From GWB1-54-5 sp035290085 (lineage in GTDB: Bacteria > Patescibacteriota > Gracilibacteria > Peribacterales > Peribacteraceae): a DNA stretch of 9,297 nucleotides. The stretch covers positions 1 to 9,297 of the forward strand of contig DATDVK010000001.1 in the NCBI GenBank assembly GCA_035290085.1. The letters run 5' to 3'. Both the position numbers and the translations under genes were made by a program. Shown here piece by piece: positions 1 through 5,765 of this stretch; position 1 is the first letter of the stretch; every line of letters starts with the position of its first letter. The notes under the pieces were generated by a model that saw only the letters and a program-made list of their open reading frames with translations, did no database searches and was not told the origin of the DNA.

Positions 1-1022
1 TCCCCCTTCAATTCCGCCTCCATCATGAGGGTGACCAATTCCTCGAACTTCACTTTCGGCTTCCAGCCCAGTTTCTTCTTCGCGTAGCCCGCATCGCCGC
101 AGAGGTGTTCCACTTCGTTCGGGCGGAAGAACTGGGGATCCACCGTCACCACAGTCTTCCCTGTCTTGGAATCCACTCCCTTCTCACGAATCCCCTTCCC
201 CTTCCACTGGAGACGGATGCCCACATGGGCAAACGCCTTCTCCGCGAACTCGCGGACTGAGTGTGTCTCCCCGGTGGCAATCACGTAGTCCTCCGGTTTC
301 TCCTGCTGGAGCATGAGATGCATGGACTGCACATACTCCGGCGCATACCCCCAGTCACGGCGGGCATCCAGATTCCCAAGAGGAATATTCTCCTGACTCC
401 CGCCGACAATGGCGGCAACGCCGCGCGTGATCTTCCTCGTAACGAAGTTGGAACCGCGGCGTGGGCTCTCGTGGTTGAAGAGGATTCCATTGCACACATA
501 GAACCCATAGGACTCACGGTAGATGCGGGAAATCTCGTACCCGTAGAGTTTCGCCGCTCCGTAGGGGCTACGAGGTTTGAAAGGTGTCTTCTCATTCTGC
601 GGCGCTTCACTCGAGTCTCCACTGAAGAGTTCGGAAGTGGATGCCTGGTAGAAGCGCGCCTTCGAGAAGCCAAGAATTCGCAGAGCTTCGAGCAAATTCT
701 GCACGCCAATAGCATCTGAGAGAGCCGTGTAATGCGGCACTTCGAAGGAAATCTGCACATGTGACTGCGCTGCGAGATTGTACACTTCATCCGGCTTGCA
801 GATGGATACCACATGGACGAGGGAGTTCATGTCCGTCATATCCCCGTAGTGCAAATATGCATCTTTATGCCGATCGAAAAATAACTTGTCTATGCGCTGA
901 CGGTTGAAAGAGCTCGTGCGGCGGACAATGCCATGCACTTCGTACCCTTTCTTTAGCAACAGCTCCGCAAGATAGGAGCCATCCTGTCCCGTGATACCGG
1001 TGATGAGCGCAACTTTGCCCAT
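1..1022 (-). CDS. gmd: GDP-mannose 4,6-dehydratase (3' end truncated by window edge)
   Basis: Cytoplasmic short-chain dehydratase (extended SDR) that converts GDP-D-mannose to GDP-4-keto-6-deoxy-D-mannose with bound NADP, the entry step to GDP-fucose, GDP-rhamnose and GDP-perosamine. Translating the minus strand from the ATG at 1022-1020 gives 340 codons with no stop before the window edge; family members are about 340-375 residues, so only a short C-terminal piece is missing. The N-terminus MGKVALITGITGQDGSYLAE carries the Rossmann GxxGxxG nucleotide-binding motif (residues 9-15). Also visible are the RRTSSFN cofactor-phosphate loop (34-40), NLAAQSHV (82-89), the active-site region STSELF (128-133) and the catalytic YxxxK as Y154/K158, followed by NHESPRRG. 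The sequence ends near a typical LGWKPKVKFEELV segment. It diverges from the methyltransferase gene. Which GDP-sugar is finally made cannot be told, because the expected partner reductase or aminotransferase is not in the window. Confidence 0.97.
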   Translation of the reverse strand, partial: MGKVALITGITGQDGSYLAELLLKKGYEVHGIVRRTSSFNRQRIDKLFFDRHKDAYLHYGDMTDMNSLVHVVSICKPDEVYNLAAQSHVQISFEVPHYTALSDAIGVQNLLEALRILGFSKARFYQASTSELFSGDSSEAPQNEKTPFKPRSPYGAAKLYGYEISRIYRESYGFYVCNGILFNHESPRRGSNFVTRKITRGVAAIVGGSQENIPLGNLDARRDWGYAPEYVQSMHLMLQQEKPEDYVIATGETHSVREFAEKAFAHVGIRLQWKGKGIREKGVDSKTGKTVVTVDPQFFRPNEVEHLCGDAGYAKKKLGWKPKVKFEELVTLMMEAELKG

Positions 1023-1032
1023 ACAGAAACGC

Positions 1033-1062
1033 ATCATAGAACCGACAGCGAATGCCGTCCAA
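1033..1062 (-). promoter_or_regulatory. Predicted promoter of gmd
   Basis: On the minus strand, TATGAT (1038-1033, 5/6 match to the -10 consensus) lies 18 bases downstream of TTGGAC (1062-1057). Transcription would start about 4 bases before the gmd ATG, giving an almost leaderless mRNA. No Shine-Dalgarno sequence precedes this ATG. Prediction by eye only. Confidence 0.45.
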
Positions 1063-1087
1063 TGGCCAAGGGGATAAATGAAGCAAG

Positions 1088-1116
1088 TTGACGCCACAAG
1101 ATGCAGCACCTACCCT
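1088..1116 (+). promoter_or_regulatory. Predicted promoter of the methyltransferase gene
   Basis: TTGACG (1088-1093, 5/6 match to -35) is followed after a 17-base spacer by TACCCT (1111-1116, which keeps the most conserved T, A and final T of a -10). The expected start site is about three bases before the ATG at 1126. This is one reason to prefer 1126 over 1078 as the translation start. Prediction by eye only. Confidence 0.35.
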
Positions 1117-1125
1117 GCATGCGCT

Positions 1126-1725
1126 ATGTTTTCCTCCATCGTACACACCATCCTTCTGCCTGTCAGGCTCGTGTTCCGGCACGAAACGGTGAACAAGCTT
1201 GGCCTGCGCTCGATGCGCGATGAGAGGAATAACATGGTGAAGAAGCACGCCAAAGGGAGGTTGCTTGATATTGGATGCGGCAGTAACCAGCTCGTGCGCT
1301 CCTACGGCCATGAGAGTGTGGGCATAGACATCTATGACTTCGGAGGAGGCGCGCTGCTTGTGAAAGACAGCGCGAATCTTCCCTTTGACGATGCGTCATT
1401 CGATACGGTGAGTTTTGTGGCATCGCTCAACCACATCCCGCAGAGGGAAGCCACGCTCCGGGAAGCTCACCGCCTGCTCCAGCCGGGAGGCAGAGTATTG
1501 ATCACCATGCTCTCCCCCCTGATCGGGATCATTCGGCACCGCCTCGCATGGTGGGATGAAGACCAGCATGAACGGGGAATGAAAGAGGGAGAAGCAATGG
1601 GCCTCTCACCCTCCTTCATCACAGAGATTATGGAAAAACAGGGATTCAAGCTCCAGAGGAGAAAACGCTTCGCACTGGGCTTAAACAACCTGTACATCTT
1701 CGAGAGAAGAAACTCTAGCGAATGA
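1126..1725 (+). CDS. Class I SAM-dependent methyltransferase
   Basis: Small soluble methyltransferase of the Methyltransf_11 type, 199 residues from the start chosen here. The SAM-binding motif I is LLDIGCGSN (residues 46-54), followed by an acidic residue at the end of strand 2 (VGIDIYD, D68), the LPFDDASFD motif and FVASLNHI typical of motif IV, and RLLQPGGRVLIT as the post-motif helix and strand. The substrate cannot be read from sequence; between glycan genes it may methylate a sugar, a lipid carrier or a quinone-like acceptor (inference). Start choice: the frame is open to an ATG at 1078, preceded by AAGGGG (1068-1073), which would add 16 residues. I prefer 1126 because a -35/-10 pair places transcription just before it, but 1078 is a real alternative. 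The gene diverges from gmd and its last 11 bases overlap the 3' end of the converging membrane-protein gene. Confidence 0.88.
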   Translation: MFSSIVHTILLPVRLVFRHETVNKLGLRSMRDERNNMVKKHAKGRLLDIGCGSNQLVRSYGHESVGIDIYDFGGGALLVKDSANLPFDDASFDTVSFVASLNHIPQREATLREAHRLLQPGGRVLITMLSPLIGIIRHRLAWWDEDQHERGMKEGEAMGLSPSFITEIMEKQGFKLQRRKRFALGLNNLYIFERRNSSE

Positions 1726-3418
1726 GATGCAGGAGGAACACCTGCAAGTTTGAGGAGGAAACACGCGGAAGCGGAGGAGGCACAGGCACTTCCCGGAGCA
1801 AAGGATCCTGCTGGCGCATCTGCGCAACCTGCGCGCCCTCGTACCCGAGAACATGGGTAATGCCATAGCGGGTGAACACATCGCGCAGGGAACCTTGCTG
1901 CACCAGACGTGCAACCGTCGTGGGATGGAAAGGCACCAGAACGGCATCGGTGAGTTGCGCGAGCTGCTCTACCCGCACTCCTCCCATCGCAAGCGCAACA
2001 ACTGCGTTTTCACCCAGCGTATTCACTCCTTCTGCCATTGCCATCACTTCCGGGACCGTGCTCCTCCGGTAGCGTTGCCCGAAGAGGACGCGATTCACTT
2101 GGATGAGATGCACTGAGAGCATCACCGTCATGAGGATGATCGCAACAGTGCGGGATGAAAGCCGCAGCTGTTCATGCAAACTCTTCGCAACTGCCACAAC
2201 GCCGACGGCAGCAAAAAATGCAAACATCCACCCGTAATCCATCGTGTGATCACGGGCGTAATGCATCACAAACCTCATGAGGAACTCAGAGAAGAAGACG
2301 AGCCCCAAAAGGAAGAGCAGCATGTTCCTGTTCCTCTTCCACAGCACTGCTGTGCCCGGGAGCACGAAGAGCCAGAATGCCAGACCTCCGAGTGTCTGCA
2401 GTTGGAAAAATGGGGGGATGCTGCCTGCAAAAAGCCAGAAACCGTTGAGAACTTTCATCCCGAACGAAGGCGACCCGACATCAAAATTAATGAAGATTTT
2501 CTGCTGCTGCAATTTCTCCAGAAAACTCATATCTGCATACGCGGCGACGAGCGACTCATCGTACGCGGCGCGGTTGAAGAGGTAGGTATAGGGGTCAGGG
2601 TACAGATGAAGGTAGAACCCCTCCTGTATGTTCTGCTCCCCCGGCCAGAGCAGCGCCAAATTGTGGTTGGTAGGATACCCCTGGGAACGAATGTCCCCGA
2701 TGTATGGAAGAATGTAAACAATTCCTGTGCAAAACAGGAAGAGGAAGATACCGCCAAGAGCCTTCTTCCATTTCGGGAGGCGGAACAGCACGTACCCCAG
2801 AGAGATCCACGGAAGGAAGATGAGAAACGCATCCCTAGACGCGGCACATGCGCCGAAGCTCAGCCCTGCCAGGGCGAGAGCGAGTCTCTCTGAGCATCCG
2901 CGAATCCAGAGATAAAACGCAATGGAAAGAAAGAGAAAGAAAAAAGCAAAGGTGTAAAAATCCGGCCACACTGCCTGGCGCCAGAAGAGCGGTAGAAACG
3001 AGAGGAGCACTGTGCTGCACCAAGCCGTCGCAGGAGATGAGAGCTTGAGGACAGAGAACCACCACGGAATCAGGCTCACTGCGAGAATAGCCGAGGCAAC
3101 CGCAGTCCAGCCCACCAGATCCGACCATGGAATGAAACGGGCAAACTGCGCGAGAAGCACCGTGCTCAGCCGCCCATCCATGGTACTGGTCACACCGAGG
3201 GAAGGAAGAAGCGCGGCATTCAGGTAACGCCCAAGATCATCGGTAAGACTGAAGAGCCCCGTGTCTGCAAAATTGCGAACAGGGAGCAGAGGCATTACAT
3301 CAAATCCCTGGCCTGCAAGCAGCGCAGGCAATAACCAAACAAACGGAATGAGTAGCACGTACAGAACCAGCAGAGAGAGCTGCCATCCAAGCCGCTGGGT
3401 CTTCGGAACCGGAACCAT
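1715..3418 (-). CDS. Polytopic membrane protein, probable GT-C (PMT/ArnT-like) glycosyltransferase
   Basis: Integral membrane protein of 567 residues with about 10-11 hydrophobic segments followed by a soluble C-terminal part of roughly 110-130 residues. After the first helix comes an acidic loop (FADTG, then LTDDLGRY) of the kind that carries the catalytic acid in GT-C enzymes. A later helix begins ASRDAFLIFLPW, resembling the charged helix start seen in PMT-like families. The C-terminal domain contains DVFTRYGITHVLGY, a phrase typical of the tail of such proteins. GT-C enzymes transfer sugars from polyprenyl-phosphate carriers outside the membrane; the two DPM-synthase-like genes nearby fit that role, but donor and acceptor are unknown. 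Start: the frame stays open upstream to 3661, but those extra codons lie antisense to the next gene and read as Cys-rich, charged junk. The ATG at 3418 starts directly before the first helix and has a -10 box at the right distance. It could instead be an uncharacterised membrane protein of similar shape. Confidence 0.8.
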   Translation of the reverse strand: MVPVPKTQRLGWQLSLLVLYVLLIPFVWLLPALLAGQGFDVMPLLPVRNFADTGLFSLTDDLGRYLNAALLPSLGVTSTMDGRLSTVLLAQFARFIPWSDLVGWTAVASAILAVSLIPWWFSVLKLSSPATAWCSTVLLSFLPLFWRQAVWPDFYTFAFFFLFLSIAFYLWIRGCSERLALALAGLSFGACAASRDAFLIFLPWISLGYVLFRLPKWKKALGGIFLFLFCTGIVYILPYIGDIRSQGYPTNHNLALLWPGEQNIQEGFYLHLYPDPYTYLFNRAAYDESLVAAYADMSFLEKLQQQKIFINFDVGSPSFGMKVLNGFWLFAGSIPPFFQLQTLGGLAFWLFVLPGTAVLWKRNRNMLLFLLGLVFFSEFLMRFVMHYARDHTMDYGWMFAFFAAVGVVAVAKSLHEQLRLSSRTVAIILMTVMLSVHLIQVNRVLFGQRYRRSTVPEVMAMAEGVNTLGENAVVALAMGGVRVEQLAQLTDAVLVPFHPTTVARLVQQGSLRDVFTRYGITHVLGYEGAQVAQMRQQDPLLREVPVPPPLPRVSSSNLQVFLLHLIR

Positions 3419-3424
3419 AGAACG

Positions 3425-3453
3425 ATCATAACACCTCTTCCTACAGGTGACAG
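3425..3453 (-). promoter_or_regulatory. Predicted leaderless promoter of the GT-C-like gene
   Basis: On the minus strand, TATGAT (3430-3425) preceded by TGT forms an extended -10 (TGnTATGAT). CTGTCA (3453-3448, 4/6 match to -35) lies 17 bases upstream. The -10 occupies -12 to -7 relative to the ATG at 3418, so transcription should begin at or next to the A of the start codon. An AGGAAGAGG stretch lies upstream, but it is too far from the ATG for a normal ribosome binding site and would not be transcribed from this promoter. Confidence 0.55.
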
Positions 3454-3463
3454 CCAAAGAAAC

Positions 3464-3472
3464 TGCTACCAT
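3464..3472 (+). promoter_or_regulatory. Predicted extended -10 of the PF03706 membrane-protein gene
   Basis: TGC-TACCAT (TG at 3464-3465, hexamer 3467-3472) is an extended -10 with 4/6 core matches, placed at -12 to -7 of the ATG at 3479. No good -35 is seen at 16-18 bases, which an extended -10 can tolerate. It faces the promoter of the divergent GT-C-like gene within the same 60-base gap. Prediction by eye only. Confidence 0.4.
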
Positions 3473-3478
3473 GGCACT

Positions 3479-4402
3479 ATGCACCGCAGAAATGCCCTTC
3501 AGCTGCTCAAAATCATTGGGATTCTCCTGTTCCTGTGGATTCTGGCAAGAATCGACCTCGGCGCACTCATGGAAACAGCAGCACAGGCGAGAGTGGAGCT
3601 TCTGCTCGCGGCAATAGCACTGGTGTTCGCCACATACTTCCTCAAGGCTCTCCGCTGGCACACCATGATCCGTGCCATGGGTTCGCAGCAGAGCTTCGCA
3701 CAGTCCTGGCGCACCTACCTGCTCGGATTGTTCTTCGGACTCATCACGCCCGGAAAACTCGGAGAGTTTGGAAAGGTGGCGTACCTGCGCCGCGATGGCA
3801 TAAGTTCGAAACTCGGGTGCGCGCTCGTTATTTTGGACCGCATTGCAGATGTGATAACCATCAGTGTGCTCGGTATCGCAGCTGTGGGCCTACTCTTCGG
3901 CTGGAAATGGAGCTGCATCCTGGGAATTGCAGCATGCACTATCGCAGGGATACTTTCGCTGGTTGCCAGAAAAAGCTCTTTTGTACAGAAATTGTTCCAC
4001 CACAAAAAAATTCAGTGCCTCCTCCCGCACGTCGGAAGCATCGTTGGCCTCACGCTGCTGAACTGGACTGTATATTTCCTGTGGGCTTTCTCCATTGCAC
4101 GGAGTATCCACATTGAAATGCCATTGCTCCCCCTTGCTGCCTGTTTTGTGCTCACAGCGATATGTTCCATGCTCCCCATCGCCCCCTCCGGGCTCGGGAC
4201 ACGTGATGCGGCACTCCTCACACTCCTCGCTCCGTTCGGGGTGCAGCCGGAAGAGGCAGTGGCACTTGCGATGCTGATGTTCGCAAGTATTGTTCTCAGC
4301 TGTTCCCTCGGCGGATACTACTGGCTCACTACAAAGCACCACTCCAACCCGAAAATCCAACACGAGAACTTGCTTGAGAAGAATGCATCTTTCAATTCAT
4401 AA
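3479..4402 (+). CDS. PF03706-family membrane protein (LPG synthase / AglD C-domain type, UPF0104)
   Basis: Integral membrane protein of 307 residues with about eight hydrophobic segments, matching the membrane half of lysylphosphatidylglycerol synthases and of AglD-type glycosyltransferases. Family landmarks are present in order: LKALRWHTM (R59-W60), LITPGKLGEFGKVAYLRR (about 88-105), ILDRIAD (118-124) and LPIAPSGLGTRDAALL (about 232-247). No aminoacyl-transferase domain is attached, so lysine transfer to lipid is not expected. Free-standing members in glycan clusters are thought to move or handle lipid-linked intermediates, which is inference here. The next gene is a GT2 enzyme; in the archaeal protein AglD a GT2 domain and this membrane domain form one polypeptide, so the pair may work together. 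The ATG at 3479 precedes the first helix and has an extended -10 at leaderless distance. The TAA stop (4400-4402) lies inside the -10 box predicted for the next gene. Confidence 0.9.
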   Translation: MHRRNALQLLKIIGILLFLWILARIDLGALMETAAQARVELLLAAIALVFATYFLKALRWHTMIRAMGSQQSFAQSWRTYLLGLFFGLITPGKLGEFGKVAYLRRDGISSKLGCALVILDRIADVITISVLGIAAVGLLFGWKWSCILGIAACTIAGILSLVARKSSFVQKLFHHKKIQCLLPHVGSIVGLTLLNWTVYFLWAFSIARSIHIEMPLLPLAACFVLTAICSMLPIAPSGLGTRDAALLTLLAPFGVQPEEAVALAMLMFASIVLSCSLGGYYWLTTKHHSNPKIQHENLLEKNASFNS

Positions 4403-4403
4403 T
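4374..4403 (+). promoter_or_regulatory. Predicted leaderless internal promoter of the first GT2 gene
   Basis: TTGAGA (4374-4379, 5/6 match to -35), an 18-base spacer and CATAAT (4398-4403, 5/6 match to -10). The -10 sits at -12 to -7 relative to the GTG at 4410. The -10 contains the TAA stop of the upstream gene. This is the best full -35/-10 pair in the window and the main reason for choosing GTG 4410 as the start. Confidence 0.5.
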
Positions 4404-4409
4404 GCTCCG

Positions 4410-5276
4410 GTGCGAACGACAATTGTCATTCCGGCATACAACGAAGAACAATGCATCCGGAGCGTGGCAGAGAGGGCGAAAGAATATCTTGGTCAGCATC
4501 ACAGAGATGCGGACATCATTATTGTCGACGATGGATCCACGGATAGAACGGCAGAGGTGGCACGCGGAATCCCCGGAGTTTCTGTTATTTCACATCCCAT
4601 GAACAAAGGATACGGTGCTGCTATTAAAACAGGCATGAGAGCAGCAAAGACAGAATGGTGCATTACGTACGATGCAGATAACCAACACCAGCCGGAATCT
4701 CTGCTCCCACTCCTCGAAAAAATCTCCGAGCAGACAGACCTCGTCATCGGCGTGCGCAAGGGGTACAAAGGCCCCATCATCAGACAACCCGGCAAACGCC
4801 TTATTGGGCTGATTGCAAACTACCTGACGGAGACAAAAATCCCTGATTTCAATTCCGGTCTCCGGGCATTCCGCAGGACGGTGTTCCTGCAGTACGAGCA
4901 CCTGTTCCCCAATGGGTTCTCCCTGTCCACGACAAGCACCATCTGCTTCCTGAAGCAGGGGCACTCTGTGGCTTACTGCCCCATTGCCATCAAGCAGCGC
5001 ACAGGGAAAAGTGCAGTCCGCCCCCGCGATGCGCTCAAAACGCTGATGCTCGTCATCCGGCTCACTATGCTTTTCTCTCCCCTGCGTGTCTTTCTCCCGG
5101 CAAGCGTGCTCTGCGGTCTTCTGGGACTCGCACTACTTGTGCAAGGTCTCTACATTGACCGGAATATTTCGGATAGCACCGTTGTCCTCATTCTCTTCGC
5201 AACCATCCTCTTCTTCTTCGGCCTGCTCTCAGACCAGATAGCGGCGATCCGGAGAGAAATACATGTACGAAAATAA
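4410..5276 (+). CDS. Family 2 glycosyltransferase with two C-terminal membrane helices (polyprenyl-phosphate sugar synthase-like)
   Basis: 288 residues from the GTG at 4410. The GT-A domain begins at once with TIVIPAYNEE (about 4-13), then IIVDDGSTD (nucleotide binding), NKGYGAAIKTGM, the metal-binding DxD in YDADNQH (D88, D90), and the DFNSGLRAFRR acceptor motif. Two hydrophobic helices near the C-terminus (about 227-248 and 255-275) resemble GtrB/ArnC/DPM1-like enzymes, which move a sugar from a nucleotide donor to polyprenyl phosphate on the inner membrane face. The exact sugar is unknown. It is a paralogue of the GT2 gene at 8377. Start: an ATG at 4383 in the same frame would add nine residues and overlap the upstream gene by 20 bases. 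GTG 4410 gives an N-terminus that lines up with the paralogue and has a promoter at leaderless distance. The 3' end overlaps the acyltransferase gene by 14 bases, pointing to one operon. Confidence 0.92.
   Translation: MRTTIVIPAYNEEQCIRSVAERAKEYLGQHHRDADIIIVDDGSTDRTAEVARGIPGVSVISHPMNKGYGAAIKTGMRAAKTEWCITYDADNQHQPESLLPLLEKISEQTDLVIGVRKGYKGPIIRQPGKRLIGLIANYLTETKIPDFNSGLRAFRRTVFLQYEHLFPNGFSLSTTSTICFLKQGHSVAYCPIAIKQRTGKSAVRPRDALKTLMLVIRLTMLFSPLRVFLPASVLCGLLGLALLVQGLYIDRNISDSTVVLILFATILFFFGLLSDQIAAIRREIHVRK
5251..5256 (+). promoter_or_regulatory. Shine-Dalgarno sequence of the acyltransferase gene
   Basis: GGAGAG lies six bases before the ATG at 5263, inside the end of the upstream GT2 gene. It is the clearest ribosome binding site in the window and stands out because most neighbouring starts have none. 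It decides for 5263 over the in-frame ATG at 5281. Confidence 0.6.
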
Positions 5277-5742
5277 CACCATGATAAGGCGAATCATTAG
5301 CCTCGGCATCCGAACCATTGCGAGCCACATCCCGCCTTCGGGACTCAAGTCCCGCCTGTACGGATGGTCCGGCATACAGGTCGGAAAGAGGGTACACCTG
5401 AGCCCCGGCGTCTACATCGCAGACGGATACCGAAGCAATCTTGTGGAGCTGCAGGATCAATGCGTTCTGTCTCCGTACGTTGTTCTCGTACCGAGCTCAC
5501 ATCCCAATACCTCCTTCCTCGCAGAGAAGTGGCAGGTATCGAAGCGGGCGAAAATCACAATCGGCCGCGGCGCATGGGTGGGCGCAGGTGCTGTCATTCT
5601 TCCCGGAGTGACCGTGGGGGAAGGTGCAATCATTGGTGCAAACGCAGTCGTGAGAAGTGATGTTGCGCCATACGAAATCGCAGCCGGCGTACCGGCAAAA
5701 CGGGTAGGTGACGTGAGAGACAAACCACAGGTACAATCCTGA
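5263..5742 (+). CDS. Left-handed beta-helix O-acyltransferase (hexapeptide-repeat, maltose/WcaF-type acetyltransferase family)
   Basis: 159-residue soluble enzyme, normal for small sugar O-acetyltransferases that use acetyl-CoA. A short N-terminal helix is followed by irregular coils and then clear hexapeptide repeats: ITIGRGAWVGAGAVILPGVT and VGEGAIIGANAVV, ending in the family signature APYEIAAGVPAKRVG. SSHP (78-81, H80) sits where the catalytic histidine is found in relatives. It probably acetylates a sugar of the glycan made here; the substrate is inferred from context. The start overlaps the upstream GT2 gene by 14 bases and is served by a Shine-Dalgarno sequence, so translation is probably coupled. 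An ATG at 5281 in the same frame would shorten it by six residues. The stop codon is followed 23 bases later by the toroid-protein gene. Confidence 0.93.
   Translation: MYENNTMIRRIISLGIRTIASHIPPSGLKSRLYGWSGIQVGKRVHLSPGVYIADGYRSNLVELQDQCVLSPYVVLVPSSHPNTSFLAEKWQVSKRAKITIGRGAWVGAGAVILPGVTVGEGAIIGANAVVRSDVAPYEIAAGVPAKRVGDVRDKPQVQS
5708..5737 (+). promoter_or_regulatory. Possible internal promoter of the toroid-protein gene
   Basis: GTGACG (5708-5713, 4/6 match to -35), an 18-base spacer and TACAAT (5732-5737, 5/6 match to -10), within the last codons of the acyltransferase gene. The start site would be near 5744, giving a leader of about 22 bases that is pyrimidine-rich and has no Shine-Dalgarno sequence. 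Read-through from upstream is equally possible. Confidence 0.35.
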
Positions 5743-5765
5743 CCCACTCCCCCTCCCGTACTGCT

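Noticed and set aside
281..814. Frames on both strands inside the gmd region (261-719 plus, 281-814 minus)
   Set aside because: Both are out of frame with the clear Gmd protein that covers the whole segment without interruption.
1078..1125. Methyltransferase start at ATG 1078
   Set aside because: Preceded by AAGGGG and not excluded, but the added 16 residues do not look like a family N-terminus and a good -35/-10 pair lies inside this stretch, pointing to 1126.
2174..2893. Long plus-strand open frame (239 codons)
   Set aside because: It lies wholly antisense to the membrane-protein gene and is very rich in E, K, R, H and C with no hydrophobic core pattern, the usual complement of a membrane gene.
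3419..3661. N-terminal extension of the GT-C-like protein up to 3661
   Set aside because: The extra 81 codons are mostly antisense to the PF03706 gene and read as Cys-rich, non-membrane sequence; the ATG at 3418 fits the first helix and the promoter.
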